Of a stretch of 64,000 bases of DNA, positions 39,229 through 50,847 are shown piece by piece. The notes under the pieces were generated by a model, which saw only the letters and a program-made list of their open reading frames with translations, was not told where the DNA came from and did not search any database. The stretch spans positions 49,794,775 through 49,858,774 of the forward strand of contig NC_089979.1 in assembly GCF_036417845.1 (NCBI RefSeq), in the 5' to 3' direction. The DNA comes from Apteryx mantelli. Its lineage: Eukaryota > Chordata > Aves > Apterygiformes > Apterygidae. Every line of letters starts with the position of its first letter. Position 1 is the stretch's first letter. The translations under genes and the position numbers were made by a program.

Positions 39229-42200
39229 ATATACTTTCATCTAAGCTGTAAATGTATTATATAATAGCATGAGAACATCACCTTGCTCACTGGTGCTAGG
39301 GCAGATGTAGTAGGAGAAGTAATCTTTACCTTCCTGGATACCCCTGTACCTGGAAGTCCTCACCAGCCCTCTAAATACAGAATGCATTCACTTCTTCAGA
39401 AAACTATTTTTCAGGATATCCTGAGCCATTTTTCAGCCCTGCAATACCTGATAGGGCAGTAGCTGTCATGTGAAGAACCTTCTAGAATTAGGGTAAGATA
39501 ATGCACTACCCCACAGAAAAAAAAGATCGCAACTACTGTCTTCTTTTGGGCTTTCTTTGAAACAGGAGCCCACTCAACTAAAATAGCTTTCCAGCTAATG
39601 CATGGAAGTGTTTAAGTCAAGTTGGTTTTGTTTCTAGAGACTTCTTAAATATGGAATATTATAATAGCTGAAGAACAATAAACAATTTGAATTGCCTAGT
39701 ATTTTTGAACGAGTGCACAAACTTGCTTAGAAAGACTTTGATAATTACCTAAGTATGGGAGTTAGTAAGCAAATGGATTTTATGCCATGCTGCTAGCAAG
39801 CAGGGTTTTTTTAAAAGAAATAAGCAAAAGCCCCATAGCAATGTTGAGCTGAGGTAAATTTTAGCCCCCTGAGAAGTATATTGTAGGTAGGGTGTTTCTA
39901 GATAATTAGTTGAAAATTAAAAAAACTCAGTGAATTAAAATGGAACTACTTGCTAGAAGGTTTTTGTTATGGAGCAAAAGAAACCATTATAATGATAACA
40001 CATTTTTAATCACCAAAGGTTTGTCTAGTCAGCTCTGTGTTGACATACAGCACACACCACTGAAACAGAGGCTCTGCCAGTGTGGCCTGTCTTGAAAATC
40101 ACTGAGATAAATGATATTGGCACTTGGCATGAGTTTGCCTAAACTAGAGAAACTCTGAAGGTCTGATCCTCCTGCCTGGGAAAAGGATGAGGCCAAACAG
40201 GCACAGTTTTGTCACAGCTGCTACCTAGGTTGTGGATTTTAAAATAAGAATCCATGACTTAACGACTTCTTGAAAGTTGTATACGTGCGTAGATGGCTGA
40301 GCTAGCTTTGCTGAAAACTTTGTAAAATGTCAAATGGAAACTTGGCATGGAAAGTTCATTTAGAGGGGGACATTTCTTAACAAAGCTCACAGCAATGGAG
40401 CACGTGGTTTCTTTCCCTCATTGTGGAGGCACGGTCCAAACATTCACAGGTGATTTAAGGGTCTTTTGCCATATGCACCTGCAGTTCATGGAGAAGCAGT
40501 GGTGAGTGAGAGCTACTGTGACCTTCCTCTATGCTAAACTTTCCTCCACAGCTGTTGCTGCTCAGTTGAGCTGATAAACTACACAGGGAGCATTCTTAAA
40601 AAGCTGGAATTGGTCTTACTGTGGAGTAAAGCTGTTTTTATTTCAGTAATGTGACCTGTAATTTTTGGCAGGTTCTGGTTTCAGTTCATGACCTGTTACC
40701 TTTCTTTTGTAACTGCACCGTGACTACTTATATTACTGTGAGTAGTCATCACCATCCAACCGCTGTCTCCACTGCTTCCAGAAGATGACATTGCTATTTT
40801 AACCATTGAGCTGCTCTCTACAAGAAGATATGGGAAAAGTGTAGAAACCTGACAAGAATAGGTTTTCTGATGCAGGAGCTGGCTCTATACCAGTCCAGCT
40901 GACTCAGACAGACTGCCGCCACCCTTTTGTAATTTGTTGCTTTTTTGCTATGTGTTAAGCTTCAGGAGGTGCTGATTACATTTATGTAGTTGATGAGCTT
41001 CCTAATCCAGTGTCTAATTTCACCTGTATGTTGAATTTTTAATATTGTAAAGATCCTTAAATCCACAGTTGAAATATGCCCTCTGCACTGGAAGAACCTG
41101 TAGTGGAACAAGCATTATATAAGCTAAATGCACTTTTTTCCCTCCCTTAAGTTATAAAATGAGAATTGGCTTTATTCCAAAGCAGTTAATTTATTCCTTT
41201 AACTGAAAAAAAAAAACCCAACCACTAAGACATCTGATCTTTTCAATGTTATATACAACTTTAATCAGTTGATGGGTACAGCCTGTGAGTAGATCAACCT
41301 GAAGAAATATGTTTGCAGCGTGTACTTATTGACTGAAATTTAATCTACAACACTCGGAAGGTTATTCTGTATAACTTTATTAAAAACTTCAGTGACCTTC
41401 ATTACGATCTTTTGAGTGCATTACCTGAGGAAACTAAAATTCAGTAGGCATGTTGTTTTTCCTCAAAATTCTCCCTGGCCTTCTGGGACTAATAGGTATA
41501 CAATTTTTTGTTAGGGCATATGGCTATCCTAGCATTGCATGCCTGCCAGGTTGTCTAAAAGGGGAAATGTGCTCAACTCTTGTAAAATAGCTAGAAAATA
41601 ACATATTAAATCATTTTCCTCCTCCTCCCCCATTTATTTGTGCTATTGAGCCAAACAAGCTGCAGGTGTGACAGCATGAGGGATTGTCTTTCTTTAAACC
41701 TTTTAAAGTGGTTCCATGGTTGGCTTTAAAGGAAAAGAGGGAAACTTTATTTCTCCCTGGGTCTGCTGTGAGCTGCTAGCCTCCATCATATCTATAATGA
41801 ATTGTGACTAGGAACATCCTTAAGTAAGGTAAAAGGGGGAGTGATCCTGAAAGCTGAAAGTTTATAGCACCATGGGTGAGGTCATACGTGCTCACACAAC
41901 CCAAAGTAAGCAGGAGTGGGATGGCTTAGTGTTTGAATAGGAAATCCACAGGGAACACCCCCGTGCACAGGTCCTGACTGCCTGTGGCTGCTTCAGAGCC
42001 TGAAGCGTTTTGCTGTGAACATGTGTTATCCCCAGGATCTAAGTTCTGGCTGGGGTAATTGCATTCTGCTTAGCTGAATCCCTCCGGAAATCAGAGTAAT
42101 GCACGGCTCTTTACTGACTGCCAAGTTGTCTTGGGCCAGTTGGCGATGTTAAGCTTCATGCCAAAGGTGGTCGTGCTTTGCTGGTTGGAGAAGCGATCCC

Positions 42201-43049
42201 TGTGCCCTGCCTGTAACAGTGTGTGAGATGATTTGAGATCTGTCAGGATAAAAGATGCTGTAAAAATGTGAAGTGTTACATTGCTGTTATTCCAAGAAAG
42301 GGCTTATGCCACAAGTGAGGGATGGGAGAGCGAGTCAGGGAGTATTTCAGAACCAAATCCTGGAGTAATTCTAGAGACATAGCACTGCAGTAAAACCCTA
42401 GAGGGGAGAGAGGCAGATAACTGTGATTTGAGCATAGCTCCAGGAAGTCGGAACTCCTCTGTGCTTACCCCATCCCTGGCAGGAACTAGAGCAAGTCCTT
42501 GAAGAAATGTAAGCAAAGCAAAGCGCCTGTTAAATAATGTCGTTTGCCTACATGGCTGGACTATTGTCACAATTAGCTGATAATGTTTGCAAAACAAATA
42601 CGAACTGCTAATAAGCACTAAGTAAATAGTTTTCTTGGTTGTCTATTCCTGTTTCCTATAGATGACAATGAGGTTTTATGTAGGAATACCACTTGTTTTA
42701 GTAGCTAAATCCAGTTATGACTTGCCACAGCCTTTACCTGGCAGCTCAGATGCACTCGGTTGATTGCGTAGGGAGAGTCTACCGATGGATATGTAAAAAC
42801 AAACAAAACTAGTTAGCAAAACACGTAATCTCAGAGGAGTTTTGAGGAGGGAATGGAAAGACTCTTCCTATAATTACATGGGCTTTGTTGGGCAAAAGGG
42901 CAGACGGAGGAGGAAGTGTTTCATTTACCTGCCTCGGCCGGGGGGAGCGGGGGTGTCTCGTCCAGCCCTGGGCCCGGCCCGAAAGTTTCGCGGCGAAAGT
43001 TTGCGCGCCTCCGCGCCGCTGCAGAGGCGCCTCCCCGAGCTCCCCCCGC

Positions 43050-43198
43050 CCCGCGGAGCCCCGGCCGCGGGCGGCGCCGCGCAGCTTGCGCGGGGTCCGC
43101 CCCGCGCCCCCCGAGGGCGCCGCGGGGAGGAGCGCTGCCGGCCGCCAGGCGGGGGAGCGGCGCGGCGCGGCGCGGAGCGGCTCCGCGGGGGCTGGCAG
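43050..43198 (+). other. CHST9 exon 1, untranslated (5' end approximate)
   Basis: The 3' boundary is well supported: GGCAG is followed by GTAAGG (GT at 43199-43200), a near-ideal 5' splice site inside the CpG island. The 5' boundary is a guess, because transcription probably starts at several points between about 42,950 and 43,100. The exon ends with a (CGCGG)3 run (43161-43175) and a perfect 7-bp GC stem with a 3-base loop (43171-43187), so the leader should be strongly structured. There is no plausible coding start linked in frame to CHST9, because exon 2 has an in-frame stop (50891-50893) before the CHST9 ATG. Confidence 0.65.
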
Positions 43199-43231
43199 GT
43201 AAGGGGCCCGCGGGGCCGCCCGCGCGCGGTC

Positions 43232-43255
43232 GGGCTGGGCGCGGGGTTGGCGGGG
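43232..43255 (+). other. G-quadruplex motif after the first splice donor
   Basis: Four runs of three or more G separated by loops of 2, 3 and 5 bases fit the canonical G3+N1-7 quadruplex pattern on the transcript strand. It begins 34 bases after the last base of exon 1. A CGGGG-TTTT-CCCCG hairpin overlaps its end (43251-43264). Formation and any effect on splicing or pausing are inferred. Confidence 0.5.
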
Positions 43256-43923
43256 TTTTCCCCGGCCCCACAGCGAGCGCTTTCGCCCCTGCGCGGGCGG
43301 CTCCGCGGGCGCCGTGGGCGGCGCTGCGCTGCGCCCCGCGTTGCGGCCGCAGCTGCGGGGGCTCCGGCAGCCCCTGCGCGGGCACCGCCGGGGCGAGCCG
43401 CGGGGGATTTGCGCGGCCGCGGAGGGTTGAGCGCGGCGGTGGCGTTAGGAGCCCCGCGTGCTGCGGGGTCGGGACCAAGCCTGAAAAGTTTAAATGGATC
43501 CTTTAGCTCCTTTGCTGTGGCACCGGGCAAGGCAGCGATCCGCGGCGGTACCAACTTTTTCGCTCCCCCCCCCCAGTCGTCGCACAACAGAAATCTGGAA
43601 TTCAGGGCTTGTCTGCAAAATAAAAAATTAGCTAGTATTGCCTGTACATTTTTAAGCAGCGGAGTGAGTGACTGGGGCAGAGCACAGGTCCACTTGGCAT
43701 ACTAATAACGCATGGGTTCACTGCAGTCAATAAACAGGATCCCTTATTTGAATTTAGCGAAATTAGAAGAAAATCCTGCTTTTGGCACCGTCCGTTTTCT
43801 AGTCTCCTCCATCCTAAGGGCGGGGAGGAAAAGTCCATCTCCAGCCCTACTGAGCCATCAGATTCAGAGCCATCAAGTTGCTTTCCTCTGAGCCCTGCTT
43901 CTGTTTAACTTTCCGTAATCCAG

Positions 43924-43971
43924 GTGGCTTTCCTGGGACTGCTGGCTTACTGCACGCTGCGCTTGAGGCAG
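43924..43971 (+). other. Candidate alternative 5' exon of CHST9
   Basis: A 48-base block bounded by a pyrimidine-rich acceptor ending ATCCAG and a near-perfect donor, GGCAG followed by GTAAGA (GT at 43972-43973). It lies about 730 bases after exon 1. It has no ATG. One frame is open throughout and would read hydrophobic residues (VAFLGLLAYC...), but no in-frame start is visible. If spliced between exons 1 and 2 it would only lengthen the 5' UTR. It may equally be an unused pseudo-exon. Confidence 0.35.
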
Positions 43972-44495
43972 GTAAGAGCTAAGCCCGCCAGCCCTGGCTT
44001 TGTGCTCAGGTGCTTACTGCAGTAGCGTCCCCCCCTCCTGACTTGGAGCTATTATGAAAAATAATCCTTTTTTTATTTTCAAGTGTAAGAGGGTCTCATG
44101 CAGCCGTAGAACGACACCCTTGATACTGAATTTTCAAGTAAACCGGCATATTCAGTACCGCTGGAATATCCTCTCCTTTCTCTTTAAGCATGCAAAACTT
44201 CTCAAGAAGTTGATATGCTGCTGCTTACATGTATGACTACTCTGCATGTATCTGTATCTGTTAATACAGTCACAGCTTTTGTTTGTTTTTGTAATGAAAA
44301 ATGATTAGAACTGCAGCTTTAAGTTAACCTGCAAGTGGCTGACAGTTGCTCTACAGATTCAATTAGTATGATCTGCGGTTCAATAGGATTTATGTTTGAG
44401 GAGGAGGACCAAGGAAGTTGCTGTATTGCTGAATGTACTCAGAAGCAGTGCAGGTACTATGGACTGCTTTCAGTCACCTTCTGCAATTCCTACAG

Positions 44496-44572
44496 AAAGA
44501 TTTAATGGCATCAGAAACCAATACGTGCTTCTTTACTAAAATGAGTCATGTTTTGTCTATTGTTTCATTAAG
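44496..44572 (+). other. Candidate alternative 5' exon of CHST9
   Basis: A 77-base block preceded by a strong pyrimidine tract ending CCTACAG (AG at 44494-44495) and followed by ATTAAG then GTGAGTTC (GT at 44573-44574). It contains an ATG at 44505 open to the donor. Joined to the 50848 acceptor, this frame would stop at the TGA at 50891-50893, so it would act as a uORF and not extend CHST9. Exon status is inferred from splice signals only. Confidence 0.35.
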
Positions 44573-47500
44573 GTGAGTTCTTTCTTCAGAAAAATATTTA
44601 AGGAGTAATGAGAAACTAGTGGATTTAATATATTAAAATGGCCAAATCAAATGCAAAACATATTTACTTTGTCATATTATTTATTTTGTATAACATGTAT
44701 GCTATAAAGTGCATTAATAACAAAATGTAATTGCTGTAACAACATTGAGGTCTGCTATGTAATAAGGGAGAGTGAAATAGAAAAATATTAAATATGTGTG
44801 ACTTGGCTGGGTGAAAGGTGCTCTGGTGATGTTGATGTTTGGAGTTTCCTGATTGTTCTTGAAAGTTTAATTCTAATTTTATTTTTTTTGAAGGGGCTTT
44901 ATTGTTTTACAGTTTTCTGTGGGTGAGGGAAGGATGTCCACTTTTTAAAGCAAGTCTCTCCTTTGAAAGGAAGTCCCTACCTATTTCGCACAGAAGATTT
45001 CATTATTTTTGTCTTATGGAACTCTGTAACAAATTTTTCTTAATGGGATTTGCAAGGTCAGTAGGTAGTAATCTTATGTTATTGCCAGTGATAAAAGTTC
45101 TGCAGGCCAGATGGTGTCTTCAGTTACACTTGGACACAACCTTCTTAAAAGTGGTTCTTCAGGGTATGAAGTTGCTGAGGTGTTGGCAGTAGGCCGGGAC
45201 AGGCTGTTTTTCTCCCTCTTTGGCACCAGCTACTGAAGCCCTGTCTGTCAGGGGGTGGCAGAGACATTTATCACTGTGCTGCCTTGCTCTCAGCCCCTGC
45301 AGCGAGGCCTGTCAGATAGCTAACCATACACCCCTCCCCCAGAGGGTCCTATGGATCGGAAGGGCTACATTATGATAATTGTTTTCATTATTACTGTTCT
45401 TTTGTGGTCAGAGTTTATATTGACCAGGTTCATTCCTGTAACTTGCCTAGCAGAACTGAGTTTGGTTATCTTGATCTGGTCATGCACTTAATGAAAACTT
45501 CTGTAAGGACTTTGACTTCACCCACCTATAATACTCCACTTAACTTGCTGGAATGAGAAAATGGCCAATACTGTATGTTTATTCATAGCTACCAATGGAA
45601 TAAACCACTGCCTGATAGGAGGTACTGCGTGAGCATTGTTAAAAGCTGGGGCTGTGCCTTCACGCTTATTGTGAAGCCAGAAAGTTGATGTGTGAAAGGT
45701 GGAAAGGTGATCCTGGAGGATACATGTGAAGTAGGACATGTGCAAACAGATGAGAAGTAAGGGAGGAGGGGATGCCTTGTACTAAGATATCCTTGTCTCC
45801 TTTTGCTGCCCGAGCTGAAAGTAGCCTGGGCCAGTGTCCAGGAGGACATTCCTCAGTGCAAAATTTCCCTGTCATGATACTCCAGCGGAGGCATGAGAAG
45901 ATGTATTGCTTCTTGGGGTAAAGAAGGCAGGAAGGGAAAATGGGTGTAGGCTGTAAAGGGTTGCGGTAGTTTTCTGTATCCTTTTTCCATTTTGCTTTTA
46001 TTAATTCAGGTGTGTCTAAGGAGATGCCGAGCTAGTGAGTGAGTATTTGTGGTAACCTGCAGTAACATGAATATTTTGACCATTATAAGGAGAGTCTGTT
46101 TTTCCATCAGTAGTCTGCTGACTAACCACTGATCTTCATCATCTTTTTTTCAAGAAAAGAAGACGGAAGGGAAGGTAAAAGAAGGGTTTCTAGATAGTTC
46201 CTGAGACAAACTAATACTTTGCTTTTGTATATTTTTGATCTGTGAACTAGGTGATGGTGAGGAGGAGAGTGGCAAGGAAGTTCTACGTTAGCCAGACATA
46301 TTGCAACCAAGTGCCATGAGTTTTGTGTGTGGCGTGAAATACCAAGAAGCCAGGAGTGGTACTTGAGTGCTGGATTTCACTGGCATGGCATGGCCCTGGG
46401 AGGTGCCTCTCCTCAGCTGCAAGTGTATTTGCTTGTCAAGAAGAGAAAGGTGGATGATCTAGTGAAATGAGAAATTGTGCCAAAAGCAGGAGGTGCTCTC
46501 TTCCTCATTTTGGGTAGCCGTGTGATATCATTTGCTTGTGTTGGCCTTATACAGGAGCGTGCCTCTTTGAACTGGGCCCAAAACACGAAAGGGAAAAATG
46601 CAGCAATTGTACATTAGTGGAATGCGGATTCCTGAAACTTGGAAATCTGACAATGGAATTTAATCATTCACTTTTGAGGCCAAATTATTTTAAACTTGTC
46701 AGGTTTTTAAATTCTTGCTGCAAAAAGCTCTGTATTGTCAAGTAAGGCGTGTTATGTTGTGTCTGCCACAATAACTGTGCCTCCGTGATGGATAGGAATG
46801 ATGCACGGCAATATCGCTCAAATAGTCAAAAGGACTTGAAACTTTGAGGTACCTGGGTCGTTGTGGCATTCTCTGTGCAAGTTCAAGTTGAAACAGATGG
46901 AACACTAGGGTGCATGCTTAAAAAAAAGAGATGGGTGAGGTTGGGCTAAAGAAAGAATTGAGTTCAGTGGAGGTAAGCAGGACACATCAGTTTCCTAGGC
47001 TGCATTTATTTTCCCTATAGCAGGCATGCTGTCTAGCTATGGCCCAGTGGAGCTGTGTTGCCCAGGACTGGGGAGAAAGAAAGATTTACAGCTAGTTAGG
47101 ACATTGAACCCCCATGTGGATTTTTCTTTTGGAAATACTTAAGTTCAAAGTAATTGCTTGTTTGCTCTTCCTTCACAGCTATAAGGGAGTATTCGTCTTG
47201 ATTAAAGAATCTTTGCAGGTATTTGCTCTCTCCCAGGATGCTGGGAAGTGTTATGCACAATCTCCACTTTCAGTGCTAGAAAAGCCAACTGGTTAGTGCT
47301 GTGTGGCCATTTTTTAAAGTTCTAGTAGAAGACTCCCACACCTAGACTTTCTTTTAATGCCTCAATGATTTTTTTTCATATGTGGGTGACAAATCACTGT
47401 GGTAAGTAAGTTTCACTACTTATTCAGACTGAAAAGCCATTAAAAAAAAATCTTATAAGGTAGCAGAGCATCTTCAAATTTCAGGGTATTTTAATGTATT

Positions 47501-47755
47501 TATTGTCTGGCCTATGCTAAAATAGGTAGTCTTACTTAAAATTAATCTTAATTTAAACTTGGCCTGAACATAAAGAATATGGTTTCACTTAAATTTAACA
47601 GGTCAAACTCATTTCAACTAGCATGTAAACTCCTGATAAAAAGATAATTGTAGTGACTGTGATGGTAGTGTTATTATTTGGGGATGTGACTATTTGCTTG
47701 AGATAAATTGGCTGTAGAGGGTTCTTTTTTTTCCCCTTAGCATTCTTCTATAGTT

Positions 47756-47805
47756 AAAAAAAAAAAAAAAAAAGGGAATGCATCTTGAACTACTTTTTTT
47801 TTTTT
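47756..47805 (+). repeat. A18 and T12 homopolymers in intron 1
   Basis: Eighteen A bases (47756-47773) and, 20 bases later, twelve T bases (47794-47805) form an imperfect A/T snap-back. No element body is recognisable. Confidence 0.75.
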
Positions 47806-48636
47806 GAGGAACTCTCATCCCCTCAAAACTGAAATTACCCGTGTAGAAAAAAATAATTTCTGTACTAATGTATTAAATTGCTTGACATTGCTGATTTTTA
47901 CCACGTGTCTGAAAAATGATAATGCAAGGCTTGTAGCTGGTACTGCATGCCACCTTGGTGGTGTTTGGGCCACCTCAGCTATACATCCCCTGTAAGCCAT
48001 CCCGTGCCATGAATGCATATGATAGCTGGGATTGCTGAAGAAAAAGCTGCAGGCACTTTCCTCGGGTAAATCCTTTAGAGGCTGTAGCTTGGTAGACCAG
48101 TGTCTGCCTACTTCCTTTGGCAGCAAGGTCCCCGTTTTGTCTTTCTGGAGCAGTTTTCAGCGGGATCAGTTTGCTGAGTGTTGCTGCGCAGGCTTGCGAG
48201 CGCTTGCACTGGCAGGGCAGGCAGGGACGATGAGGTCAAGTGGCTGGAGAGAGCAGTGGTGCCAGCCTGCACGCGTTTGGCATGTTCATGGGGCTACGGG
48301 CCAAGATAGCGAAAGCAAAGTATCACCGGTGTGGCTTGAGGAAGCATTTCTTGCCCACCCAAGGACACTGTTTTGGAGAGGAGAGCTGAAAACACAAGTG
48401 AGAGTCGCAGAGAGTCAGGGATGGAAACAAGTGACAAAATTGCAAAGTGGGCTTATTTGGAAGCCTGCCAGTGTTCACCATGAGTGTCTGGATTGCTTGC
48501 TTTTTATAAGAAGAAAGTTATGAATCCCAAATAGCTTTTCCAAAAGAAACTGATTTCCAGGTTCTGGTACCTGCAGTTTAATTTGTTTCTTTCAAAGATA
48601 TTCATTCCGACCTGCAGAGTATTCAAATGTCTTATT

Positions 48637-48681
48637 CTTTTTTCTTTTCTTTTCTCTTCTCTTCTTTTTTTTTTTTTTTTT
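48637..48681 (+). repeat. Pyrimidine tract ending in T17
   Basis: TTTTCTTTTC and CTCTTCTCTTC words lead into 17 consecutive T bases (48665-48681). The tract resembles a very strong splice-acceptor pyrimidine tract, followed by TAATCCAG. No clear exon with a matching donor follows, so it is recorded only as low complexity. Confidence 0.7.
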
Positions 48682-50847
48682 AATCCAGATGCTGTCGATG
48701 TCCTGTTATGTGAACAACATAGCTTTTGTTTGGAAAAAAAACAGAAGAGGTTTTTATTTGTTTGTGCTTTTAACTATAAGTGTTCTTGAAGCATTGATTG
48801 TGCTGGAAAGCTGCTCTCTGGTTAGCAGAGCGAGCTCTGGTGACCTGCAAACCGCCTGTTTGCTGCAGGACTGAGGCTAGGTGCAGAGACTGGCAGCGCA
48901 GGCCCAAGCAAACCTTTTAGCATAGATAAGGAAGCCTGGAAGTCTGGGAGTGCTGGAGGAAAAGGTGCAAGCGATAACAGCTAATAAAGAGCTGGCAGGA
49001 AGGAGACACCGCTACCCCCACCCAGGCAAAAGGCATTTCACAAGGCGTTCCCCGAGTGTTTTCCTTTCTTTCATCCAGTTTTCACTGCTGCTTTTCAATG
49101 AAATGCATCATAAGAATAGCTGCAAACGGGTACGTGGGGAGCATAGGTACATAGGAAATGGGTATGCCTTCTGTAGGGAATTCCATCTCTGCAGAAGTAA
49201 GGCAGAAAGAACTACAGGGAATAAAGCACCTACTTACCTTCCTTCCGTGTTCCATTTTTGAACTAGTTATTTCGTGACCTATATGGAAAAAGACTTCCAT
49301 TTATGTTCTGTTAATGTTTAGCTATCTATCCAACTACAGAAAAGTTGTATATAAAATGATAAATACTTAGAAGTGTGGTTTACATTTTCAGCAACAGATT
49401 TGCAGGCCAGTTTGTGCTTCATAAAGAACTATATTTTTTTAATGGCATAGAACTGAAAAAAATCTGTAAGTTCTGAATACCATTTGGTTGTTGGAATCTT
49501 TTGTCTCTTAGAAAATGTAGTTACTATTTTTATTCAGCAGCTATTTTTAATAGATGTTCCTATTAAACCTTATGTGTATGTGTATTTTTTAGAAACTCAA
49601 CAATCAGATATGTGACAATGCCAAATTATATAAATACAAACTTTTATTAGGAACACAAAGTACTCTTACATTTGGGGATAACTGTTAAATGCCTGCATTT
49701 TCTTTTTGTGTTTATTAGAATGTGCATGTAGGTTAGTTCTGTTCTTTCGGTAGACTTCTCCTTAAAATATTTTTCAGTATACTATTGCCCTTTAAAAGCT
49801 TAAGTTTTTCATTGCATTCTTTGTTGTACTTTACTAGAAACTTATATCAGATACTCACTTACAAGGGTGGCCACTGTGTTGAATTCCACCCCCCCAGCCT
49901 GTGCAGACTAGTTTAACAGCTGCTCTTCAGTTCCTAGTAACCTGCTTTTGAGGTGAACACGTTCTGGTTTGGGTTAAGAAGTTCTTTTTAATATATATTC
50001 TACAGTGTCTTCTGTATTCTGTTGTTATAAACTAAATTTTATGACTCCTTAGTGGCAGGTGCGGTGCATTAGATAAATTACTTCCTTCTTCTGGGATCCT
50101 CTGCTGTGCCATACAGTAATCTTTTTTGGCAAGGTTTTATGTTTGATCTCATTCCCACTGCCATTAGTGGGGAAGAAACAGGTTCTTGACGAGTCTTTCC
50201 TCTGCTGCAGACTGGCTGGGTATAAAAGATAATCCATTAATTCCCTTTCTGCAGGCCAAGTTATTGATATCACCTGATGCTGGGTTTTGCAGGCTTGGGG
50301 AAGGTTGGTGTTGTTTTTTTTTCTTTTTTTTGATTCATGTTTGCAGGTAAACATTAGTTATAGCTCCCCAGTGCGCAGGCATTATGAGCGGAGCCATTGT
50401 GCAAGGGTGACTGCACAGCTCTTGCTCCATGTGCAAAGGGCTGCTTGCACCAGCTCCAGCGGCAAAGGTGCTGGATTGCTGCTTGCATGGGTTTGGTAGC
50501 ACTGGCATGCACCCGGGTTGCCTAGGGAGGGCTCTGGCTTTTGCTGCAGCTCCCAAACCGTGGCAGTTTGTGGGCAGGGGTGTGTTGGTGTAATGTCTGG
50601 AGTGTCGGCACCCTCTGTCGTCCTAGAACGTGGTGTCCATCTGCATGGAGGTGAAATGGTATCTGCAGAAACTTCTGCTTCAAGCTCGTCGAGGTGTACA
50701 AAGTTTGTCAAGATTCAGAATAGAAGTCAAAGTGTTAGAAGTAATAGCTTATAAGAGTTGCACCTTGTATATTGTACACTGTTTAAACCGCTTCTGATGT
50801 GGCGAATAAAGTAACATAAGAACTAACTGCATCTCCTATTATTCCAG

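Larger units (their letters stand above)
35501..42929. other. Intergenic DNA upstream of CHST9
   Basis: AT-rich unique DNA with no supportable gene. It contains the 36-bp tandem dimer at 36375-36446 and the CR1 fragment at 39072-39228. The last kilobase before 42,930 shows no clear TATA box. A TATAATTA word near 42869 lies just upstream of the CpG island and could be fortuitous. All ORFs are short and unremarkable. Confidence 0.55.
42930..43560 (+). promoter_or_regulatory. CpG-island promoter of CHST9
   Basis: CpG density and GC content rise sharply at about 42,930 and fall after about 43,560, in otherwise AT-rich DNA. Within it are a CCCCGCCCC GC box (43044-43052), other GC-box-like words near 43,100, an E2F-like palindrome TTTCGCGGCGAAA (42986-42998), and a 14-bp direct repeat containing CGAAAGTTT (42980-42988 and 42994-43002). 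No convincing TATA box is present, so dispersed initiation is expected. Promoter assignment rests on the island, the consensus first-exon donor at 43198 and the downstream CHST9 exon on the same strand. Long ORFs across it, up to 287 codons, reflect the rarity of stop codons in such GC-rich sequence. Confidence 0.85.
43199..50847 (+). other. CHST9 intron 1
   Basis: About 7.6 kb between the consensus donor at 43199 (GTAAGG) and the acceptor ending TATTCCAG at 50847. The first 360 bases belong to the CpG island. Two exon-like blocks inside it are listed separately. Low-complexity tracts lie at 47756-47773 (A18), 47794-47805 (T12) and 48637-48681. A patch at about 48,170-48,330 has somewhat raised CpG content without other marks. 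ORFs of up to 163 codons inside the intron show no domain features. Confidence 0.75.

Noticed and set aside
42842-43705. 287-codon ORF on the + strand, with 185- and 220-codon ORFs on the - strand, across the CpG island
   Set aside because: Stop codons are rare in such GC-rich DNA. The products are Ala/Arg/Pro/Gly-rich in every frame, and the frame crosses the first-exon splice donor.
48032-48523. 163-codon ORF in intron 1
   Set aside because: No recognisable motif, a GC-richer local composition, and no flanking acceptor and donor that would make it an exon.
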